From the NCBI RefSeq assembly GCF_014243345.1, contig NZ_JACLZF010000001.1, positions 992,001 to 1,056,000 of the forward strand: a stretch of 64,000 nucleotides of DNA. Reading direction: 5' to 3'. The position numbers and the translations under genes are program-made. Each line of letters starts with the position of its first letter. Within the stretch, counting starts at the first letter, position 1. Under the pieces are notes generated by a model. That model saw nothing but the letters and a program-made list of their open reading frames with translations, was not told the origin of the DNA and searched no databases. This DNA is from Robiginitalea sp. SC105. GTDB lineage: Bacteria > Bacteroidota > Bacteroidia > Flavobacteriales > Flavobacteriaceae. Shown piece by piece: positions 16,882 through 25,116 of this stretch.

Positions 16882-17796
16882 TCAGGGATGTTTTTCTAAT
16901 TTTCCCCGGTCCCAGCCCCCGGTTTTGGCAGCGGCCAAGTAGGTGGTTTGCAAAAAGTCCATCAGGGTCTTCCCGGGGTCAGGCGCACTTCGGACATCCT
17001 CGTATTTCAGGAGGAATTCACCCAATTCGGGGCTGTAGAAGGCCTCGGCCGGTTGTACCGGCTCCCGTTCAAAGCCGGGCCCTGCCGGGTAGGCGTAGGC
17101 GTAAAAAACGGGGGTGGGAAAATCCCTGGAACCGGGCCAGAACCCGGCACTGCTCACTTCGTGGGAATAGGCCTCCTGCATCACATCGAGGGGCATGTTG
17201 GGCATGCCGCCCTGGTGCAGGGGGGCCGGATCTCCGGAAAAGCGGGTTACGGCCAGGTCAAAGGCTCCCCAGAAAAGGTGGACAGGGCTCACTTTGCCAA
17301 TATACCCGGACCGGAATTGGCTGAACACTTCATGTACGCGGAGCATGGCCTGCCAGAGGGCATGGACCTGGTCCGGGTCATATGCGCTGTTCACGGTATT
17401 TCGGGCAAAGGGAATGGCCGGGTCCATTTCGTTGGGTGCGCCGTGGATGGAAATATCGACCCCGATAGCGGATAACTTCTCAAAAAGTTCCCGGTAGAAA
17501 TCTGCGACGGTCCGCTCCCGCAAGGCCATTTCGGAGTACGCGGTATCCGAACAACGGAGGTAGAGCTTATGTTTTTTAAAGTCAAAGTCGATCTGGAAGG
17601 CGCGCCCCTGGTATGGAATGGTATGGGTGGAAAAGCCATTGGTAGTCACATACAGGGTCACATGCCAGGAATGGTTCTGCCAGGGCATGGCTTTGAGCCT
17701 GATCTTGCCCACAATCTGTATCCACTGGTGCAGGGTTTCGATGGTATCCTGCATCTGGGTAAAGTGTAATTCGGGCCAACCGGTACTTTTTGACAT
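16882..17796 (-). CDS. DUF5996 family protein
   Basis: A 304-residue protein without signal or membrane segments. The conserved opening WPELHFTQMQDTIETLHQWIQIVGK, then LYVTTNGFSTHTIPY, FDFKKHKLYLR, VHLFWGAFDLAVTRFSG and the AYSHEVSSAGFWPG segment match the DUF5996 family as I know it. Several conserved Trp and His residues are visible, but no known catalytic motif. Family function is, to my knowledge, not characterised. It lies 15 bp downstream of the VIT/CCC1 transporter gene and is probably in the same operon. Confidence 0.88.
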   Translation of the reverse strand: MSKSTGWPELHFTQMQDTIETLHQWIQIVGKIRLKAMPWQNHSWHVTLYVTTNGFSTHTIPYQGRAFQIDFDFKKHKLYLRCSDTAYSEMALRERTVADFYRELFEKLSAIGVDISIHGAPNEMDPAIPFARNTVNSAYDPDQVHALWQAMLRVHEVFSQFRSGYIGKVSPVHLFWGAFDLAVTRFSGDPAPLHQGGMPNMPLDVMQEAYSHEVSSAGFWPGSRDFPTPVFYAYAYPAGPGFEREPVQPAEAFYSPELGEFLLKYEDVRSAPDPGKTLMDFLQTTYLAAAKTGGWDRGKLEKHP

Positions 17797-17811
17797 GTCT
17801 TTTTTTTTGCG

Positions 17812-18528
17812 TCAAGCGACGTTTACGTTGAACATGTAGCCCACCAAAGCGGTGAGGCCCATAGCCACCGTACCCCAGAAGGTGATCCGCAGGATGGCTT
17901 TCCCGATGCTGGACCCCCCTGTCCGGGCCGCCATGGCCCCCAGGATGATCAGGAAAAACAGGGCAAAACCGTATAGGGCGTATTCCAGGTGCTTCAGGGG
18001 GAGGAAAAGGGTGACCAAAAAGGGCAGCATGCCCCCCAGGGTAAAGGCGGCACCGGACGCCAGCGCTGCCTGCAGGGGTTTGGCCTGGCTGATTTCATTG
18101 ATCCCCAGCTCGTCCCGGACATGAGCCCCCAGGGCGTCGTGCTGGGTCAATTCCCGGGCTACGGTCAGTGCGGTTTCCCGCTTGAGCCCCCTTTCCTGAT
18201 AAATTTCAGCAAGGCGCTCCAACTCAATTTCGGGCATCTCCTGCAACTCCTGTTTCTCCCGTTCGATGTCGGCCTTTTCCACATCGGTCTGTGAGCTTAC
18301 CGACACGTACTCCCCTGCGGCCATCGATAGCGCGCCGGCAACCAATCCCGCCAGGGTCGCCAGGACTACCGGCTCCCGGGTAGCGCTGGCTGCTGCGACC
18401 CCAATGGCAATACTTGCTGTTGATAAGATCCCGTCGTTGGCCCCCAGCACGGCAGCCCGCAGCCAGTTGCTCCTGTGGATGTAATGGGGGGCCAGGTAGT
18501 TGTCCAGCCCTTCGGATGTCTCGGTCAT
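17812..18528 (-). CDS. VIT1/CCC1-family iron/manganese transporter
   Basis: A 238-residue membrane protein. HRSNWLRAAVLGANDGILSTASIAIGVAAA is the characteristic first helix with the conserved NDG motif, and AGALSMAAGEYVSVSSQTDVE the second. A charged cytoplasmic domain of about 90 residues follows (EREKQELQEMPEIELERLAEIY; several Glu residues bind metal in family members), then three C-terminal helices. Relatives move Fe2+ or Mn2+ out of the cytoplasm. It precedes the DUF5996 gene with a 15-bp gap. Together with the nearby P-type ATPase and ArsP-type permease it makes this stretch rich in metal transport. Confidence 0.92.
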   Translation of the reverse strand: MTETSEGLDNYLAPHYIHRSNWLRAAVLGANDGILSTASIAIGVAAASATREPVVLATLAGLVAGALSMAAGEYVSVSSQTDVEKADIEREKQELQEMPEIELERLAEIYQERGLKRETALTVARELTQHDALGAHVRDELGINEISQAKPLQAALASGAAFTLGGMLPFLVTLFLPLKHLEYALYGFALFFLIILGAMAARTGGSSIGKAILRITFWGTVAMGLTALVGYMFNVNVA

Positions 18529-18730
18529 GGCAGGTTGCTTTTAGACGCCGAATCGTTTACAAGCGGTTTTATCCCCCCGCTAAAACGGGCATGGCTGCGA
18601 AAACGGATCCGTGTAGCATTAAAGTTACTACAAATCTGTCCATTTGGCACGCTTCAGGTGACACGTCCGGGAACAGAACTCCAACAGATTACACCCGACC
18701 GATTGCTCCAGCCCGATTAACCAAGCCCGA

Positions 18731-19153
18731 TTAAAGTGGCTTGCCAAAAAGGTGCCGGTAGTTTTTATGATGCCAGAGCAGCAGGAACAGATTGCCCAGA
18801 ACCATGGCTGAGGTGATAATCGGGGTTCCCCGCATATTCAATGCAACGGAAACGAAGAAGATGTTTACGGTAACCGGCATCATCAGGAGGCTGGAAAGCA
18901 CCACAAACCGGTTAAAGAATATCAGGATGCCGATGGCAATCTGGAAGTAGCCAATGAAGTTCCAGTAAAAGCCCAAATCGTGCATGACTGAGAAATACAG
19001 GCCTACCGGGTTTTCTTCGGGTAACTGGGTGAATCTGACCCCGGGTAGTTTGCGGATTCCCGACAAGACAAAGGTGAGCCCCATGCCCGCCCGGATACAC
19101 CAATAGAAGCCTCTCGCCCAGGTTTTGGTTTTCAAAGATTGCAATCGGTTCAT
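18731..19153 (-). CDS. DoxX/MauE-like membrane protein
   Basis: A 140-residue protein with four predicted helices: FYWCIRAGMGLTFVLSGIRK, FYWNFIGYFQIAIGILIF, VVLSSLLMMPVTVNIFFVSVAL and ITSAMVLGNLFLLLW. The pattern and the early SGIRKLPG after the first helix fit the DoxX family, often linked to thiol or oxidative redox chemistry. No catalytic residues can be assigned. It is flanked by about 200 bp of non-coding DNA on one side and an NTF2-like lipoprotein gene on the other, same strand. Confidence 0.75.
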   Translation of the reverse strand: MNRLQSLKTKTWARGFYWCIRAGMGLTFVLSGIRKLPGVRFTQLPEENPVGLYFSVMHDLGFYWNFIGYFQIAIGILIFFNRFVVLSSLLMMPVTVNIFFVSVALNMRGTPIITSAMVLGNLFLLLWHHKNYRHLFGKPL

Positions 19154-19217
19154 GCCGGTCTTTGATATTCTGACGATAAGCCTCCCGAATTGTTACCTTA
19201 ATAGCCCCGAAAGTGGG

Positions 19218-19679
19218 TCAATGGTCATCGGCCGGAAACCAGGTATCCCGCAATATTTTCCATTCACCGTCCCTTTTGACCCATACCAGCAAATAGCGGC
19301 CCCGGCTGACCACCGTACCATTGGCATGAGACCAGGTACCGGTCCCTTCTTCCACCAGTAACTGATCATCTCCCCAAAGCCCGGTCGTCTGAAAATGGGA
19401 TCCGGTGATGCTGTCGCGGACCATGCTGCCAATAACCCGGATAATCGCGTCCCTCCCGGTTGTTGACGGGATGATTTCCGCATCTTCGGTATACATGGCG
19501 CCCAAACCGACGGAATCGCCTTCTTCCAAAAGCCGTTCGTACTGGCGAATTCGGGATTCAATTTCCTTTTCATGGACTGGCAGGGCGGTCTGGTCCATAG
19601 TTGGAACAGGTCCTGGCTTTTCCTGCATGCATCCCAGGAAGCCGAGCATTATAATCAGGGGTAAAATCCGTTTGTTCAT
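19218..19679 (-). CDS. SnoaL/DUF4440-type (NTF2-like) lipoprotein
   Basis: A 153-residue lipoprotein. The ATG at 19679 opens a signal with lipobox MLGFLGC; an upstream in-frame start would add a charged tail. The mature part has the NTF2-like cone-fold pattern: helix ESRIRQYERLLEEGDSVGLGAMYTEDAEIIP, GRDAIIRVI, then strands GTGTWSHANGTVVSRGRYLLVWVKRDGEWKI and the RDTWFP end. Such proteins are either small enzymes or binding proteins, and no clear Asp/His dyad is visible here. It begins 13 bp after the VOC gene and probably shares its transcript. Confidence 0.8.
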   Translation of the reverse strand: MNKRILPLIIMLGFLGCMQEKPGPVPTMDQTALPVHEKEIESRIRQYERLLEEGDSVGLGAMYTEDAEIIPSTTGRDAIIRVIGSMVRDSITGSHFQTTGLWGDDQLLVEEGTGTWSHANGTVVSRGRYLLVWVKRDGEWKILRDTWFPADDH

Positions 19680-19692
19680 AAGGCGGTACTTT

Positions 19693-20043
19693 TTACTGGT
19701 TCTGGCCAAAGGTCAGCAAATTGTTGTCCGGGTCCAGCAGCGAGAATTCCCTTTGGCCCCAGGGCTTGTCACCGATTGGGCCATTGGGGTGGATTGCGAC
19801 GTTGCTATTTAGCAATTCCCGGTAAAGTTCATCAATGGCATCCGTGCGGATATATATCTGGCCGTAGTTTTCCTTAGGGTCCAGCCCCTTGAATTCGAAA
19901 AAGTGGATTTCCACCTTTTCCTTCCGCACCATGAGGTAATTCCCGTAATCGCCCAGTTCGGTAAAGCCCAGTTTTTCGATATAGTAAGCCTTTGTGAGCG
20001 CCGGGTTGCGCATCGGGAGCTTGGGGTGGATATCAGTCAGCAT
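19693..20043 (-). CDS. VOC-family protein (bleomycin-resistance-like)
   Basis: A 116-residue VOC protein: KLPMRNPALTKAYYIEKLGFTEL, YLMVRKEKVEIHFFEFKGLDP, YGQIYIRTDAIDELYRELL and GQREFSLLDPDNNLLTFGQ. Both beta-alpha-beta modules are present, unlike the shortened copy at 8436. The first position normally held by a metal-binding His is Lys/Leu, so this is more like the bleomycin-resistance binding branch than a metal-dependent glyoxalase. The ATG at 20043 is used because the upstream extension is not VOC-like. It lies just downstream of a RidA remnant. Confidence 0.82.
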   Translation of the reverse strand: MLTDIHPKLPMRNPALTKAYYIEKLGFTELGDYGNYLMVRKEKVEIHFFEFKGLDPKENYGQIYIRTDAIDELYRELLNSNVAIHPNGPIGDKPWGQREFSLLDPDNNLLTFGQNQ

Positions 20044-20103
20044 GATTTCAACATGGTGTAATGGGCAGGTCCCCGGGTGATGCACCCAGGGGGCACGATC
20101 CTT

Positions 20104-20259
20104 TTATTTTCTATGGACTTCCAGTTCGATTTCTATCATGAGTTCCGGGAGCGCCAGTTCTTTGACCCCGAGCCAGGAACCGGTAGGGAAGTGATTCCTA
20201 TAGATCTCGGCATGATAACCGGCATGTTCCATATCAGAAATGTAAGCAAAAAAGGGACG
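20104..20259 (-). pseudogene. C-terminal remnant of a RidA (YjgF/UK114) protein
   Basis: Immediately after the acetyltransferase stop, the same frame reads AYISDMEHAGYHAEIYRNHF and then FPTGSWLGVKELALPELMIE, ending IELEVHRK. This is the last third of a RidA imine deaminase, including the IEIE(L)E strand. The N-terminal two thirds, with the catalytic Arg region, are absent. An ATG at 20232 could make a 42-residue peptide, but it could not form the RidA barrel. A separate intact RidA lies at 48153. Confidence 0.7.
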
Positions 20260-20736
20260 CTACCGGCCCGGAAGTTCCCTGGAAAAGCAAACAATCCGAT
20301 TCACCTCCCTGAAACCCGAGGCCTTGTGGAATTCGATGCTCGTTGTGTTCCCGGGCTCCGTATCGGAAGCCATTTCCCTGCATTGATTTTCAAGCCCCCA
20401 GGCTTCTGCTTCCCGGATTAATTGCCTGCCGATTCCGCAGCCCCGGTGTGGTGGTTCCACGTAGATTCCCTCCACATACAGCACGGGGGAAGACGAAGTC
20501 CCCTCCACATAATCCGTCCGTAAACACAATTGGATAAAGCCGATAAGACCCGTGTCCGTCCTGGCAATTAAAACACGTTGCTTCCCGGTATGCAGGATGT
20601 TCCGGTAATTTTGGTATTCTTCCCCATAGGTGCAGTCCGGCCAGAGACTGAGGACCATTTCCACCAACCCGTGAAGGTCTTTCTCGCCGGCTATTGCTAT
20701 CCGGAAATCCATCGGCTCGTCCCTGTTCCTTTTCAT
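20260..20736 (-). CDS. GNAT acetyltransferase of the AAC(6') type
   Basis: A 158-residue GNAT enzyme. The segments LSLWPDCTYGEEYQNY, GFIQLCLRTDYVEGTSSSP, VLYVEGIYVEPPHRGCGIGRQL (acetyl-CoA loop), EMASDTEPGNTTSIEFHKASGF and the final IVCFSREL follow the layout of aminoglycoside 6'-N-acetyltransferases (DYVEG, SPV.YLEGI, ASD...S...H...GF). Chromosomal members of this group often acetylate other amines, so resistance is not proven. The start at 20736 overlaps the stop of the upstream gene (ATGA), which supports it over the later ATG. It is part of a tightly packed run behind the S10 peptidase gene. Confidence 0.82.
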   Translation of the reverse strand: MKRNRDEPMDFRIAIAGEKDLHGLVEMVLSLWPDCTYGEEYQNYRNILHTGKQRVLIARTDTGLIGFIQLCLRTDYVEGTSSSPVLYVEGIYVEPPHRGCGIGRQLIREAEAWGLENQCREMASDTEPGNTTSIEFHKASGFREVNRIVCFSRELPGR

Positions 20737-21182
20737 CGATGCGCTTTCAGGGCCCTGGATAGTCCTTCAGGATCGGCGGTGCCCACCATGACGGTTTTCC
20801 GCTTGCCGTCCCGGATATAATCGATCTGCACCGCCCGGGTCCCCTGGATGTTGTAGAGCATCCCCCGGGGCGTCACGCGGATGCCAAGTCCGTAATACCA
20901 GGGGGTACGGATTACCTTCGTTTCCAGCAACTCGTCCATTTCGATCCGGATCCGGATCAGGCCCACCCCGTAAACCACGTGGAGGACGTTACCGTGCAGC
21001 TCCAGGGTAAGTTTATAGAATAGCAGCAGGGTGATAGCGAAGATACCCAGCAAGATCAGGAAGGGGACCAGGGGCAGGGGCCGGTCGCCCCACTGATAGG
21101 CATACGCAAGTGCCAGGAATACAATGACGGGTGCAAGCAGCAGGGGCAGCACCCAACCCATTTGTGAGCTGCGGTAATTCAT
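20733..21182 (-). CDS. Membrane protein with PH-like domain, hypothetical
   Basis: A 149-residue protein with two N-terminal helices (WVLPLLLAPVIVFLALAYAY and LPLVPFLILLGIFAITLLLF). A soluble beta-rich part follows (LTLELHGNVLHVVYGVGLIRIRIEMDELLETKVI, then YGLGIRVTPRGMLYNIQGTRAVQIDYIRDGK), the shape of a bacterial PH-like (DUF304-type) membrane protein. It is coupled on both sides by ATGA overlaps, to the S10 peptidase gene upstream and the acetyltransferase downstream. I do not recognise a specific family, and the function is unknown. Confidence 0.65.
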   Translation of the reverse strand: MNYRSSQMGWVLPLLLAPVIVFLALAYAYQWGDRPLPLVPFLILLGIFAITLLLFYKLTLELHGNVLHVVYGVGLIRIRIEMDELLETKVIRTPWYYGLGIRVTPRGMLYNIQGTRAVQIDYIRDGKRKTVMVGTADPEGLSRALKAHR

Positions 21183-22681
21183 CGCGTCAGGAACTCCCGG
21201 ATATCCGATGCCAGTTTGGTGAAGTCCGGCTCGTGTGTATACATCATATGGCCCGCCTCATAGTAGGTCATCGTGATGTTCTCATAGGGGATCCCATTGC
21301 GGGAAAAGGTGTACTCCGCGTCAAAGAAGGGGCAGATCAGGTCGTAATACCCACTGGCCACCAGGACCTTCATTTCGGGGTTCCGCCTCATGGTTTCGCT
21401 CAGTTGGCGGGTCACATTGACGGCGGAGGGTTCCCAGTAGGACCCTTCAGGGACTGGCCGCCAGTTCCACTTGGGGTAGATCTCCCCATTGGAGGTAATG
21501 TACGGCCGATCCATATCCACGTTGAGCCGGGATGCAAAATAGTGGTTCAGGCCTGCTGTATAGGCGGAGCTTATCTGGTAACTGGCCGGGTCCCCCAGGT
21601 GGGGGCCGTCCGAAAACTGGTCGGCCTCATCGCCCATAAAACGGCCATCCAGACGGCCGACGGCCAGCCCCTGGTCTTCCAGCAGCTTCTTTTGGAACCG
21701 CGGCACCAGTACCCGGAGGTCGGATTTCAGGATGTAGTCCTTGTCCAGGCCTGTGAAATAGCTCAGCTTTTCGGCTGCTTCATTGCGCTCCGGGTCGGAA
21801 AGCAAAACCCCTTTGTACAGGATGGGGGCATAGGAGTTGTAGGTGAATTCCCGGGCTTCCGCCACAAAGGATTCAAGCGTTTTCCCCTGCCCTGCCTTTT
21901 TATGGTACCAGGCGGTAGCTGACATGCTCGGCAGGTAGGTGAGGTAGGAAGTGATGTTGTCGTGCACCGAGGTGGACCCGGCATAATCCAGGGCCTGGGA
22001 AATCAGGATCAGGCCGTTGAGGGCCATGTTCTGCCCGCCGCCTTCCAGGGCATTGGCGACCCCGGCGGCCCGGGTGGTGCCAAAGCTTTCCCCGGCGATG
22101 TATTTGGGTGAAAACCACCGGTTGTTTTCGGTGACCCACTGCCGGATAAAGGTGGCGATGGAGCGGGCATCTTCGGTGAGACCCCAGTAGTCCTTTACCT
22201 TTCCTTCGCCTACCACCCGGCTGTATCCGGTCCCTACCGGGTCTACGAAGACCAGGTCGGTCAGGTCCAGCAAACTGTGGTCGTTGGGAACCAGGTTATA
22301 GGGGGCTGCCCCGTCGTCGGCGTCGGCATCCGACGGCACCTTTATTCGTTCCGGGCCAAACATCCCCATGTGCAACCAGACCGAGGCGGAGCCGGGCCCC
22401 CCGTTGAAGATAAACGTCACAGGGCGTTTGGAGGCATCGCTGACCCCCTTTTCCACGTAGGCCACCGACCAGATGGAGGCCACGGCTTTGCCCGCAGCGT
22501 CCTTCAGGTAGGTCTCGGAAGCAGTGGCGCTGTAATTGACAACCCGCCCCCCGCTGCGTATCTGGTGGCTGGTGACAAAGGATTTAGGTTCCGGCACGGG
22601 AAGGGAATCGGTGGATTTTTCCTGGGCCTGGGTGGCCATTGCCACCAGCAGGAAGATGGTTATAAGCAATTTGTGGTTCAT
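21179..22681 (-). CDS. S10 family serine carboxypeptidase, exported
   Basis: A 500-residue secreted peptidase with a clean signal (LLITIFLLVAMATQAQ). Hallmarks are FNGGPGSAS (residues 92-100), FVDPVGTGYSR (near 145-154), the nucleophile Ser199 in YIAGESFGTTRAAG, VASGYYDLICPFF with a conserved Asp, and the catalytic His near the end in YEAGHMMY. It removes C-terminal residues from peptides in the periplasm or outside the cell. It sits directly downstream of a DUF6090 gene (30 bp) and is coupled to the PH-like membrane protein. The family call is secure; the natural substrate is unknown. Confidence 0.93.
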   Translation of the reverse strand: MNHKLLITIFLLVAMATQAQEKSTDSLPVPEPKSFVTSHQIRSGGRVVNYSATASETYLKDAAGKAVASIWSVAYVEKGVSDASKRPVTFIFNGGPGSASVWLHMGMFGPERIKVPSDADADDGAAPYNLVPNDHSLLDLTDLVFVDPVGTGYSRVVGEGKVKDYWGLTEDARSIATFIRQWVTENNRWFSPKYIAGESFGTTRAAGVANALEGGGQNMALNGLILISQALDYAGSTSVHDNITSYLTYLPSMSATAWYHKKAGQGKTLESFVAEAREFTYNSYAPILYKGVLLSDPERNEAAEKLSYFTGLDKDYILKSDLRVLVPRFQKKLLEDQGLAVGRLDGRFMGDEADQFSDGPHLGDPASYQISSAYTAGLNHYFASRLNVDMDRPYITSNGEIYPKWNWRPVPEGSYWEPSAVNVTRQLSETMRRNPEMKVLVASGYYDLICPFFDAEYTFSRNGIPYENITMTYYEAGHMMYTHEPDFTKLASDIREFLTR

Positions 22682-22711
22682 GGGTATAATGATGTTAGGA
22701 TTTCAAGTTAA

Positions 22712-23464
22712 TTATTCCCCCAGGTTTTTTAATTCCGTATCGATCTGTTCCGAAAGCGCCCGCATCTCTGCTATCAGGTTCCGGTAATTGGCGAGCGTTC
22801 CGGGTATCACCCATCCCGACGTGGACAACAACAGGTCAAAATCGGGGTTGTCATAGATGACCGAGGGATCTGTCAGGCGCACCGAGGTATCCATCCTTTG
22901 CCTGTCATTCATCGTGACCTTTAGCCCGAAGATCCGGGCGAAGAGTTGCTTTTTATCAAACAGCTCGGTCCGCAGGACCTCGTTGATCCAGGTTTTGGCA
23001 TTTTCCAGGGTAAACCCGTAGAGCTGGGACAGCCCTTTGCGTATTTCCGGGTTGCTGATCCGGTCGAGGCCACCGGAAACGATGGCGTCGTAGGGACTTT
23101 GGTTTACCGTAAAAATCGCACCATAGGACATCACTCGCTGCAAATGGGTATAGAGCGAATCCTGGGGCAGGGAAGGGTCGTTTTTCAGGGCAACCAACGC
23201 GTGGACGCTCCCGAGGTATCGCTCCGCGTAGGGAATCTCATCCTCCAGTAACCGGACGTCCGTTTCCAGGGCTTCCCGCACCTGCAGGAGCATGGTGCGC
23301 TGGTATTCCCTGTTTGCCCTTTCCTCGTTCCAGTTATTGATCTGGAGCGCAATCAATATCCCGATGACCACCAGCAGGATTTCGCCCAGGGCGTACAGCG
23401 CATAGCGGCCAAAGTGGTTCTGGCTTAGGAAGCGGTTGCGGAGGGTGCGGAAAATACGGAGCAA
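22712..23464 (-). CDS. DUF6090 family protein (copy 1)
   Basis: A 250-residue member of a Bacteroidota-specific family. It has a basic amphipathic start (RIFRTLRNRFLSQNHFGRY), one transmembrane helix (ALGEILLVVIGILIALQI), the invariant NNWNE, and then about 200 mostly helical residues predicted to face the periplasm. The positive N-terminus and single helix make this a signal-anchored inner-membrane protein. It precedes the S10 peptidase gene by 30 bp, so the two are likely one transcript. No catalytic motif is visible. It is one of eight relatives between 22.7 and 42.2 kb. Confidence 0.85.
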   Translation of the reverse strand: MLRIFRTLRNRFLSQNHFGRYALYALGEILLVVIGILIALQINNWNEERANREYQRTMLLQVREALETDVRLLEDEIPYAERYLGSVHALVALKNDPSLPQDSLYTHLQRVMSYGAIFTVNQSPYDAIVSGGLDRISNPEIRKGLSQLYGFTLENAKTWINEVLRTELFDKKQLFARIFGLKVTMNDRQRMDTSVRLTDPSVIYDNPDFDLLLSTSGWVIPGTLANYRNLIAEMRALSEQIDTELKNLGE

Positions 23465-23619
23465 GGCAGTCGGTTGGTTACCTGCTGAAAGTACAAAAAA
23501 GGATTGGATCGTGGCCTGCCCCTGTTTACCGGCTTACAACCCGTCAGGGATTCCGAGAATATCCTGTTTGTCCCCGGGGAGGTTTTCCACAAGCGGAGAA
23601 AAAACCCGGGCTATACAGA

Positions 23620-25116
23620 TCAATTTTTTCCGGCAACCAACTCGGGCCGCACACCCAGGTGCGTGGTAATTTGTTCATAGGCCAGGGCAAATTCGATTAC
23701 CCGCCTGTCATTTCCGAATTCCCCCATTACCTGCATGCCCATGGGCCTGCCCTGCGGATCGAACCCCACGGGGACGTTTATCACGGGGATGCCCCCGAGG
23801 CTTCCGGGAACCACCACTTCCATCCAGCGATGGTAGGTGTCCATGGAGCGGCCGTTGATTTCCTTTGGCCAGTGGATATCCTTTGGGAAGGGGAAGACCT
23901 GTGCCGAGGGTAGTACGAGAAAGTCCCAGCTTTGGAAGAGCCGGTCCAGTTCTGCGTACCATTCCCCACGGAGCGTGTTGGCCCGGGCCACCTCCTGGTC
24001 CTTCAGGCCCAGGCCCTGTTCGATTTCCCAGATGAGTTCCGGTTTGAGCAGGGCACGGTTCTCGGGGACCTCATAGTACTCCAGCATGTCCATGCGTCCG
24101 TGGTGGCGCAACGTGGTCCAGCTCTCCCAGAGGTCCGATGGTGCGAAGCGGGGTTGTACGGGTGCTACCTCCCCGCCGGCATCGGCCACTTTTTTAAGGC
24201 TGGCTTCGCATAACCCGAGGATTCCCGCCTCCATGGGCAGGTACTTTTCCAGGTCGCCCATCCAGCCAATTCTCACCCCGTTGAGGTTTAATGGGGCCAG
24301 CCCACTAAAATCAGTATCCGGGGCCAGCGTCTGCAGCAGCTGGATGAGATCGCGGGTATTGCGGCCCATGGGCCCCGAGGTGGAGAGCAACCGGTTTTCC
24401 GCATCCCCTTCGCCAGACACCACGTTTGTGGTAGGGCGGAAGCCGATCACATTGTTGAAGGCCCCCGGGTTCCGGAGGGACCCCATCATATCGCCTCCAT
24501 CCGCAACGGGGAGCATTCGGGTGCCCAGGCCGCAGGCAGCGCCGCCGCTGCTTCCGCCCGCGGTCAGATTGGGGTTGTAGGCACTGCCGGTGGCCCCGAA
24601 GATCGGGTTGTAGGATTGGGAACCCAGTCCAAATTCCGGGGTATTGGTCTTACCGATGAAAATGGCGCCCTGTTGCCGGATCCTTGCGGCCACCATTCCG
24701 TCTTCGACGGCGGTCCGGTTGGTGAACATGGGGGAGCCCAATGTATAGCGGAATCCCTTAAGCGGCCCGAGGTCCTTGATCGCATGGGGCATCCCGTGCA
24801 TCCACCCCCTGTATTCGCCCCGGTCCAGGGCCGCGTCTGCTTCCGCTGCCTGCCGCAGCAAATCCGCATCGTCGGCAAGGCTTATTATCGCATTGTATAC
24901 CGGGTTGTACCGGTGGATTTTGTCCAGGTAGGCCTGCATGACCTCCACACAGCTCACCTGCCGCTCCCGGATGGCCATGGAGAGTTCAGTGGCGCTGAGG
25001 TCCGTCAGGTCTGTGGCGGCGCCCGGCCTTAAAAGCCTGGCGGACAGGGGGAAGGACACGGATAATGCGGCGCCTGCCGCCATGGAATTGTGGATAAATT
25101 TTCTTCGTTTCATCAT
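23620..25116 (-). CDS. Amidase signature-family enzyme with Tat-like signal
   Basis: A 498-residue amidase. MMKRRKFIHNSMAAGAALSV is a Tat-type leader, so the enzyme is probably exported folded. The catalytic triad Lys114 (HAIKD), Ser189 (AGGSSGG) and Ser213 (GSLRNPG) has exactly the 75/24 spacing known from fatty acid amide hydrolase. The adjacent GLGSQSYNPIFGATGSAYNPN and IGFRPTTNVVS segments are standard for the family. It is more like stand-alone amide hydrolases than GatA, since GatB and GatC are absent and the protein is exported. Its start overlaps the stop of the DUF4386 gene, and it is the last gene of the DUF6090-DUF6090-DUF4386-amidase run. Confidence 0.93.
   Translation of the reverse strand: MMKRRKFIHNSMAAGAALSVSFPLSARLLRPGAATDLTDLSATELSMAIRERQVSCVEVMQAYLDKIHRYNPVYNAIISLADDADLLRQAAEADAALDRGEYRGWMHGMPHAIKDLGPLKGFRYTLGSPMFTNRTAVEDGMVAARIRQQGAIFIGKTNTPEFGLGSQSYNPIFGATGSAYNPNLTAGGSSGGAACGLGTRMLPVADGGDMMGSLRNPGAFNNVIGFRPTTNVVSGEGDAENRLLSTSGPMGRNTRDLIQLLQTLAPDTDFSGLAPLNLNGVRIGWMGDLEKYLPMEAGILGLCEASLKKVADAGGEVAPVQPRFAPSDLWESWTTLRHHGRMDMLEYYEVPENRALLKPELIWEIEQGLGLKDQEVARANTLRGEWYAELDRLFQSWDFLVLPSAQVFPFPKDIHWPKEINGRSMDTYHRWMEVVVPGSLGGIPVINVPVGFDPQGRPMGMQVMGEFGNDRRVIEFALAYEQITTHLGVRPELVAGKN

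Noticed and set aside
18655-18675. TTTGGCACGCTTCAGG as a second sigma54 promoter
   Set aside because: It has the -24 half but no GC at the -12 position.
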